From: Ruminococcaceae bacterium UBA7135
Lineage (GTDB): Bacteria > Bacillota > Clostridia > Oscillospirales > Ruminococcaceae
Direction: 5' to 3'
DNA: 11,383 nt
Assembly (NCBI GenBank): GCA_002492075.1
Contig: DKXD01000212.1
Coordinates: forward strand, 711 to 12,093
The notes under the pieces are model-generated. The model made no database searches. It had not been told where the DNA came from and saw only the letters and a list, made by a program, of their open reading frames with translations. A program made the position numbers and the translations under genes. Numbering within the stretch: the first letter of the stretch is position 1; each line of letters begins with the position of its first letter. Positions 6,408 through 11,383 of this stretch are shown piece by piece.

Positions 6408-9400
6408 TCAGACAACCGTCCCGTTAAGTTCATCGTTTAAAGGGCTTATGGTACATAAGGAAGCCAGCACTCTGCCATCTTTTCCCTTGGAAAGCGACAC
6501 GGAAACTCTGCACGGCTTATAGCTGCCGTCCGCCATTTTCAGGCGCATTGTGATTGCCTGCGTCTTGTCCGAATTGTACAGCTTTTCCATAAATTCGGAG
6601 AACTTGCCTCTATCTTCTGGGTGGACAGCCAAGCCTTGTTTCGCGTATTCGTATTTTGAGATCTCGTCGTCAGAAAGAGTAGATACCCAATAATTTTTAA
6701 GCGACGGCGAACAGGATATGTGCTTCTCCACATGATCTATCTCTATAACGGCAGCGCTGCCCTGTTCCGCTATCTGCTTGTACATGCGGCACATATCCGC
6801 AACGCGGGTTATAGTCAGCGAGCTGTCATAACGCTCCCTGTCTCTGATAAACAAAACGCATATGTCGCCGTGCGAACGCACCAGCGTTAAACCCAGCCTA
6901 TGATACTCGTTGTCGCCGTTGCCGTCTCTCACGTCGATCTCGCAGTAGGAATCCGTAAAGTCGGGATCGTCGGCGGGAGCGAGCATAAAGCGCTTGAATG
7001 TGTCGTAATCGTCCGGGAGAACATACACCTCGCCCCAATCATCTATTATGACGTTCAGAGGATGCGCTTTGGCATTTTCGGCGCGTTTCATATCGCGCCT
7101 GAAATAAGTAAGCTTGGCGGTCTTGGCGCGGTAATCTATCTCCACTACCTCGTCGTACAGCCCCGCGTTCGCGTTCGCGCTGCGCTCCGCTATGCGGTTT
7201 TTGGACTCCGCTCGGGCGAGTGTCATATCGCTTACGGAAACGATATAGTTCGTTATGTTGACGCTCTGCTTCCCTATTTCGTCAACGCTCACACGGACGA
7301 TCCTATGCGTTTTGCCGCGCTTTATGCGCACGTCGCTTGTTTTCAAACCGGAATTTATCGCCGTTTCCAACAGAGAGTTCACGCGCTCCGTGTTTTCAGC
7401 TTCAAGCCCGAGAACACTGTAAAACTTTTCGTTGGTGTAGGTTATGGCAATGCCGTCCGTCGTCTTGTTTATCAGTGCCAGACCGTCGTGGAAGTTACGG
7501 ACGATAGCTTCCGTTTTGAGGCGGTCGTTATGCTGCTTTGTTATATCGGAAACCAACACCATATAAACGCGAAGGTTCTTTTCCACGCGCGACAGACCCA
7601 CCGTAAGCTCCAGAACGGCGTTTTCTCCGTTGGAGCGGGTTATGTGGTAACGCGATTTTATCGCGCCGCCTTTCTTGACTGCGTCGTTTATATCGCTGAG
7701 TTCCTTTTCCGACAAGCCTGCGTATATGCCGCCGAAGAAGTTTTCGTCGCTTATCTCTTCCAGATCAAGAGTATTCCAGAAGCATTTGTTGCTGAATATG
7801 ATGTGCGCCTTGTGGTCGTCGGACACCTCTACCATAAGTATGCCGGTGTCGAGCTTGCTCATAACAGCGTCCATATGTTCGCGCTCTTCTTCAAGCGTCA
7901 GCTTTGCGCGTTTTTCGTGGTCAATGAAGTTCGCGACGCTTATCAGACGGTTTATCTTCCTGTTGCTGTCTATGGTGCGAACCATGGTGATCTTCCACCA
8001 ATAGTATTTATCGTCTGTCTTATTAAGCAGACGCAGCTCTTCGATGTACTTGCCGGGTTTTTCGGCGTTATGAAAACGTTCTGCTCTTTCGAGGTCGTCG
8101 GGGTGTACTATCCGTTTAAGAGGTTCCCGGTTATCCATATACTTTCTTATTTCGCTTAGATCAACGCCGTAATCGGACATATCGCCCGCGTGGAATATCG
8201 TTCCGTTTTCATGGTCAATATCCACTACCGCCGCTCCCGTTGCGTTCAGTATCTCGTCTATTTCCGTTGTAGAGCTGTCAACGCGGCGTTCGCTCAACAC
8301 CTGCTCGGTCATATCGTTGAACGCTATACAGATTATCGGGTTATCATAGGTCCCGCCCAGTCTTCTATGAACACCGTCCAGATACAAAAGCTTTCCGTTT
8401 TTATTATAGCGGCGAACAGCCATGTGAACCGCCTTGTCGGTTCGCAGCGTTTCAAGGCACGCGCGGCGCGACGCCTCGGCGTCCTCGGGAGGCATCATAT
8501 CCCAGATGTTGATGAATTCTTCGTTGAAATCCTCGGGCGTATATCCCATTATTTGCATATAGCCCTCGTTTACGCGGATAGCTTCAAGCTTGTTGCCGCT
8601 CATTTCGTAAATTCCGAAACCGCCGAACGCGCCGCTTATCAGCTTGGATACAAGCGCGTTGCTGCCCAGAAGTTCGTTTATCTCTTCGCCCAGCGAGTAG
8701 TTTTCGATAACGGCGGTATCGCCGTTTACCTCTTCAAGCTCAATAAGGCGAGAGAATTCATCCTCGGACACGGGGCGCGAGAAGTAGAAGCCCTGTATAT
8801 ACGCGCAGCCGACGCTCGCCAAAAAGTCGAACTGCTCTTTGGTCTCTACGCCCTCCGCAAGCATGGGGATATTCAGCCATTTTGCCATACGCGCAACGGA
8901 AGTTACGATAGTGCCGACCTTGCCGTTCTTTTCAAAGCCCTGCATAAACTTCATATCAAGCTTCAAGATATCTATCGGGATATCTTTCAGCGTGTTCAGC
9001 GAGGAATAGCCGCTGCCGAAATCGTCCATAAGCACGGGATAGCACTTTTCGCGCAGCTTGTCGATGGTTTCCAGCAGAAGCGCGGGGTTATCGTTGTATG
9101 CACTTTCGGTGATCTCTATCCTGAAGTATTTCGGGTCTATGTTATATCGGTCGGTTATATCGCTTATCGTTTCAAACAGGTTGGGATTATAAAGGCTCAT
9201 GCGCGAGATATTCACCGAAACGGGGAAATCGGGCAGCCCCGCTTCTCGGCGGCGCTTCATATACTTGCACACCTGTTCCAGCACATACAGATCAAGCTCC
9301 GCGATAAAGCCGTTTTTCTCGAACACCGGCACGAACTTCCCCGGGCTTATCATGCCTTTTGTCGGGTGATTCCAGCGCACCAAAGCCTCGGCGCTTGTAA

Positions 9401-11219
9401 AGCGCTTTGCTTTTATTCCGTAGATAGGCTGATAGTACACGATAAACTCGCCGTTTTGCAATGCTTGGTGGCTTTCGTCGCATATTTCCTGCTCTTCCAG
9501 CATACGTTGGCGCATTTTTTCGTCATAATACGCAATATGCTCGCGGAAGCTGCCGTTTATCGAGCGGCAGGCGATAGAGGCGCGGTCCGCCATATTCTCC
9601 ACCGACATACTGCGGTCTGTAACCTTGTAAACGCCGATATAGTACTGCATCTCGTGCGAGATAAGACCGCTTGCTTTCAGCGTCCTCTGAACAGCCTCCA
9701 GAACGGTCTGCGGGTGGACTGCCCGCTCGGAATAGGGGGTAAGCACGATGAATTTATCCGCGAAAAAGCGCGCGAAAACGCCTTTCCCCGTGAAAAGTCC
9801 GCGGAGAGCATCGGCTATCGAAATAAGTACCTTGTCGCCGACGTCGCGCCCCAAAAGGTCGTTTACCACCTTGAACGATCCGATGTTCAGGTTCATCAGC
9901 GCAAATTCCGTAAGAGGGTTTTCGTCGATGACGCGGCGGGCGTTGCGCATAAACGCGTGGCGGTTGAACAATCCCGTCAGCGGGTCGAAGAAAGCGGCGG
10001 AGCGAAGCTCGTCTTCATAGCGCTTTTCCTTAGTGGTGTTGGTGATGAACGCGTACATCTTGACTTTGCCGTCAATCTTGCTTCGCTGGAGCTGGCAGCT
10101 CATCGAAAGCCACAGCGATTTGCCGTTGTGATCGCTGTATGCGAACGCGTAGGTGAAATGTCCGCCGTATTCGGGTACGTCGGCTATTTTTTGGCGTATC
10201 ACGTTAATGTCGTTTTCGGAAATGCCGAGGCAGGGGTTTTGCGAGATCTCCGCAAAGCACACATCAAGATCGTCGTAACCCAGAATATCGACCAGTCCGG
10301 GGTTTACGAACACCGCGCGGAACATACCGTTTATGCGTTCGAACAGCGTAACTCCTCCGGGAGCGTTGTTCATTATCGTTTCAAGCATCGACTGATTATC
10401 GCGCAGCCGTCTGCCGTTTTCCTTTGCGCGAAGCTCCTGATGCTTTTCGGCGTTGATATCAAGAAATACGCAATATATCCCGTGAGAGCCGTCGCTTTCG
10501 ACTATGCCGCCGGCTATCACTCTTATCCATTGACAGACATTCGGCGCGCGTTGGTCGCCTATCGCGAACTCAAACGAGAAATCGTCGCCCTCTCCCGCTT
10601 TTTTGATAAACGTGTTGATCCAATCGGGGCGCGGAAGTATCACAAACTGCATTACAAATTCATCGGCGCCCATTCGGAACAGCTTTGGCAGCTCGCTGTT
10701 ATAATATGTACATTCTGCCGAATCGTCGTCCGTTTTGATTATCGCAACGCCGCCGGGGAGGTTGTCCATCAGCGCGGAAAGTCGGCGCTCCGAGGAGATC
10801 TCGCGGCGCAGCTTCTCATTCTCGCAGCGCATTTTATCCAGCTCGCACAGCCGCAGAACGCTCCTTATGCGATAACGGATCATATTCATATCCTCGCTGC
10901 GCGACACAAAGTCCACCGCTCCAAGCCTGTAAGAGCGATCCTGCGCCTCGGGGTCGCTGTCCGCCGTTACTACCACTACCGGTATAGTACGAAGCTCATC
11001 GTCCCTGTTCATCGCTTCAAGAACGTCATAGCCATCGGGCTTTGGCATCAGCATATCCAGCAGCACCACATCGGGGCGACGGTCTCCGCGCATTATCTCA
11101 AGTGCGCGAGTGCCGCTCTCCGCCGTGATTATATTATAGCTGTCCTTTAGCATTTCGGACATATACTCTATATTATGTTCAGTATCGTCCACGATAAGAA
11201 CGGTATATTTATATTCCAT
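6408..11219 (-). CDS. Giant REC-PAS-GGDEF(degenerate)-EAL-multi-PAS c-di-GMP protein
   Basis: Cytosolic 1603-aa response regulator, probably a cyclic-di-GMP phosphodiesterase; no membrane segment is visible. Domains in order: receiver (about 5-125; Asp11, Asp12, phospho-acceptor Asp55, Thr85, but Arg107 where Lys is usual); PAS-like (148-258) and PAS (277-398); GGDEF-like (about 400-570); EAL (about 580-825); then PAS-like units near 855-975, 985-1103, 1113-1228, 1232-1338, 1350-1460 and 1475-1593. The GGDEF keeps DPLTGLFNR (412-420), but its signature is FADKF (486-490) and the metal aspartates are Asn445 and Gly447, so cyclase activity is unlikely. The EAL has EALVRW, Asn670, Glu702, Asp732-Asp733, Lys753, Glu789 and Gln809, a full active-site set with normal spacing. 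GGAGG (11228-11232) lies 8 bases before the ATG. It appears monocistronic from its own promoter. The C-terminal PAS boundaries are approximate; several are divergent. Confidence 0.9.
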   Translation of the reverse strand: MEYKYTVLIVDDTEHNIEYMSEMLKDSYNIITAESGTRALEIMRGDRRPDVVLLDMLMPKPDGYDVLEAMNRDDELRTIPVVVVTADSDPEAQDRSYRLGAVDFVSRSEDMNMIRYRIRSVLRLCELDKMRCENEKLRREISSERRLSALMDNLPGGVAIIKTDDDSAECTYYNSELPKLFRMGADEFVMQFVILPRPDWINTFIKKAGEGDDFSFEFAIGDQRAPNVCQWIRVIAGGIVESDGSHGIYCVFLDINAEKHQELRAKENGRRLRDNQSMLETIMNNAPGGVTLFERINGMFRAVFVNPGLVDILGYDDLDVCFAEISQNPCLGISENDINVIRQKIADVPEYGGHFTYAFAYSDHNGKSLWLSMSCQLQRSKIDGKVKMYAFITNTTKEKRYEDELRSAAFFDPLTGLFNRHAFMRNARRVIDENPLTEFALMNLNIGSFKVVNDLLGRDVGDKVLISIADALRGLFTGKGVFARFFADKFIVLTPYSERAVHPQTVLEAVQRTLKASGLISHEMQYYIGVYKVTDRSMSVENMADRASIACRSINGSFREHIAYYDEKMRQRMLEEQEICDESHQALQNGEFIVYYQPIYGIKAKRFTSAEALVRWNHPTKGMISPGKFVPVFEKNGFIAELDLYVLEQVCKYMKRRREAGLPDFPVSVNISRMSLYNPNLFETISDITDRYNIDPKYFRIEITESAYNDNPALLLETIDKLREKCYPVLMDDFGSGYSSLNTLKDIPIDILKLDMKFMQGFEKNGKVGTIVTSVARMAKWLNIPMLAEGVETKEQFDFLASVGCAYIQGFYFSRPVSEDEFSRLIELEEVNGDTAVIENYSLGEEINELLGSNALVSKLISGAFGGFGIYEMSGNKLEAIRVNEGYMQIMGYTPEDFNEEFINIWDMMPPEDAEASRRACLETLRTDKAVHMAVRRYNKNGKLLYLDGVHRRLGGTYDNPIICIAFNDMTEQVLSERRVDSSTTEIDEILNATGAAVVDIDHENGTIFHAGDMSDYGVDLSEIRKYMDNREPLKRIVHPDDLERAERFHNAEKPGKYIEELRLLNKTDDKYYWWKITMVRTIDSNRKINRLISVANFIDHEKRAKLTLEEEREHMDAVMSKLDTGILMVEVSDDHKAHIIFSNKCFWNTLDLEEISDENFFGGIYAGLSEKELSDINDAVKKGGAIKSRYHITRSNGENAVLELTVGLSRVEKNLRVYMVLVSDITKQHNDRLKTEAIVRNFHDGLALINKTTDGIAITYTNEKFYSVLGLEAENTERVNSLLETAINSGLKTSDVRIKRGKTHRIVRVSVDEIGKQSVNITNYIVSVSDMTLARAESKNRIAERSANANAGLYDEVVEIDYRAKTAKLTYFRRDMKRAENAKAHPLNVIIDDWGEVYVLPDDYDTFKRFMLAPADDPDFTDSYCEIDVRDGNGDNEYHRLGLTLVRSHGDICVLFIRDRERYDSSLTITRVADMCRMYKQIAEQGSAAVIEIDHVEKHISCSPSLKNYWVSTLSDDEISKYEYAKQGLAVHPEDRGKFSEFMEKLYNSDKTQAITMRLKMADGSYKPCRVSVSLSKGKDGRVLASLCTISPLNDELNGTVV

Positions 11220-11252
11220 AACTAATGCCTCCGCATATAAATATCTATTTTA

Positions 11253-11281
11253 ATTCTACATCAAAAAGCAGAAAATGTCAA
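11253..11281 (-). promoter_or_regulatory. Strong sigma-A-like promoter of the c-di-GMP gene
   Basis: On the minus strand a consensus TTGACA (-35, 11276-11281) is followed after exactly 17 bp by TAGAAT (-10, 11253-11258, five of six bases). Transcription would start near 11246, leaving a leader of about 27 bases that contains the GGAGG ribosome binding site. The near-consensus form suggests steady expression without need for an activator. Confidence 0.8.
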
Positions 11282-11383
11282 TAGCTTTATTTCTCTTTTC
11301 TGCGGTCATGATGTTGTTTTGTACAGAGAACATAAATTATAGTTTAGCGCAGATTTGTCTTATAACACACTCTTGATTTTATT

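Noticed and set aside
8190..11150. A 986-codon open frame on the plus strand, opposite the c-di-GMP gene
   Set aside because: It lies wholly antisense to a gene with clear domains. The translation is low-complexity in character (rich in His, Arg, Val, Tyr), shows no family motif and has no convincing ribosome binding site. Codon bias of the real gene explains the lack of stops.
6408..11219. A tandem-repeat origin for the PAS units
   Set aside because: The PAS-like units share fold-level wording but are too divergent from one another by eye to call recent duplications. No DNA-level repeats were seen.
11312..11347. Possible additional or divergent promoter (TATAAT-like at 11336-11341)
   Set aside because: The -10 match exists on the minus strand, but no acceptable -35 stands at 16-18 bp, and the plus-strand candidate is weaker. 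The promoter at 11253-11281 is clearly better.

Overview
The window carries six protein genes, all on the minus strand, and very little non-coding DNA. Strong GGAGG-type ribosome binding sites, sigma-A-like promoters, tight gene packing and a set of cellulose-utilisation enzymes (GH5, GH94) suggest an anaerobic Gram-positive gut or rumen clostridium, most plausibly of the Ruminococcus/Oscillospiraceae group. That assignment is an inference; no rRNA or other taxonomic marker is present.

Reading in the direction of transcription (right to left), 11282-11383 is upstream DNA with no gene I can support. A good promoter (11253-11281) drives one very large cytosolic c-di-GMP signalling protein (6408-11219, 1603 aa). 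Its order is receiver, two PAS-like domains, a degenerate GGDEF, an EAL domain with every expected catalytic residue, then about six more PAS-like domains. A 131-base spacer follows (6277-6407). It has no evident terminator, but holds a perfect 13-bp direct repeat (two copies, 33 bp apart) and a second promoter (6315-6343).

That second promoter heads a compact five-gene operon: a cytosolic CelC-like GH5 glucanase (5245-6276), a GH94 phosphorylase of the cellobiose phosphorylase superfamily (2855-5227), an Rsm22/METTL17-type methyltransferase-like protein with a four-cysteine Fe-S-type motif (1829-2791), a secreted lipoprotein GH5 endoglucanase (684-1832), and an Sfp-type phosphopantetheinyl transferase (52-681). 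Junctions are short: 17 bp, 63 bp with a hairpin, a 4-bp ATGA overlap, then 2 bp. A strong GC hairpin at the left edge (1-21) may be part of the operon terminator.

The carbohydrate genes make a coherent path. The surface lipoprotein GH5 cuts beta-glucan outside the cell, oligosaccharides are imported by a transporter not encoded here, the cytosolic GH5 shortens them, and the GH94 enzyme splits the product with phosphate, conserving the bond energy as a sugar phosphate. The Rsm22-like and PPTase genes look like housekeeping or accessory passengers. Whether the upstream c-di-GMP protein controls the operon is open; only adjacency and shared strand link them.
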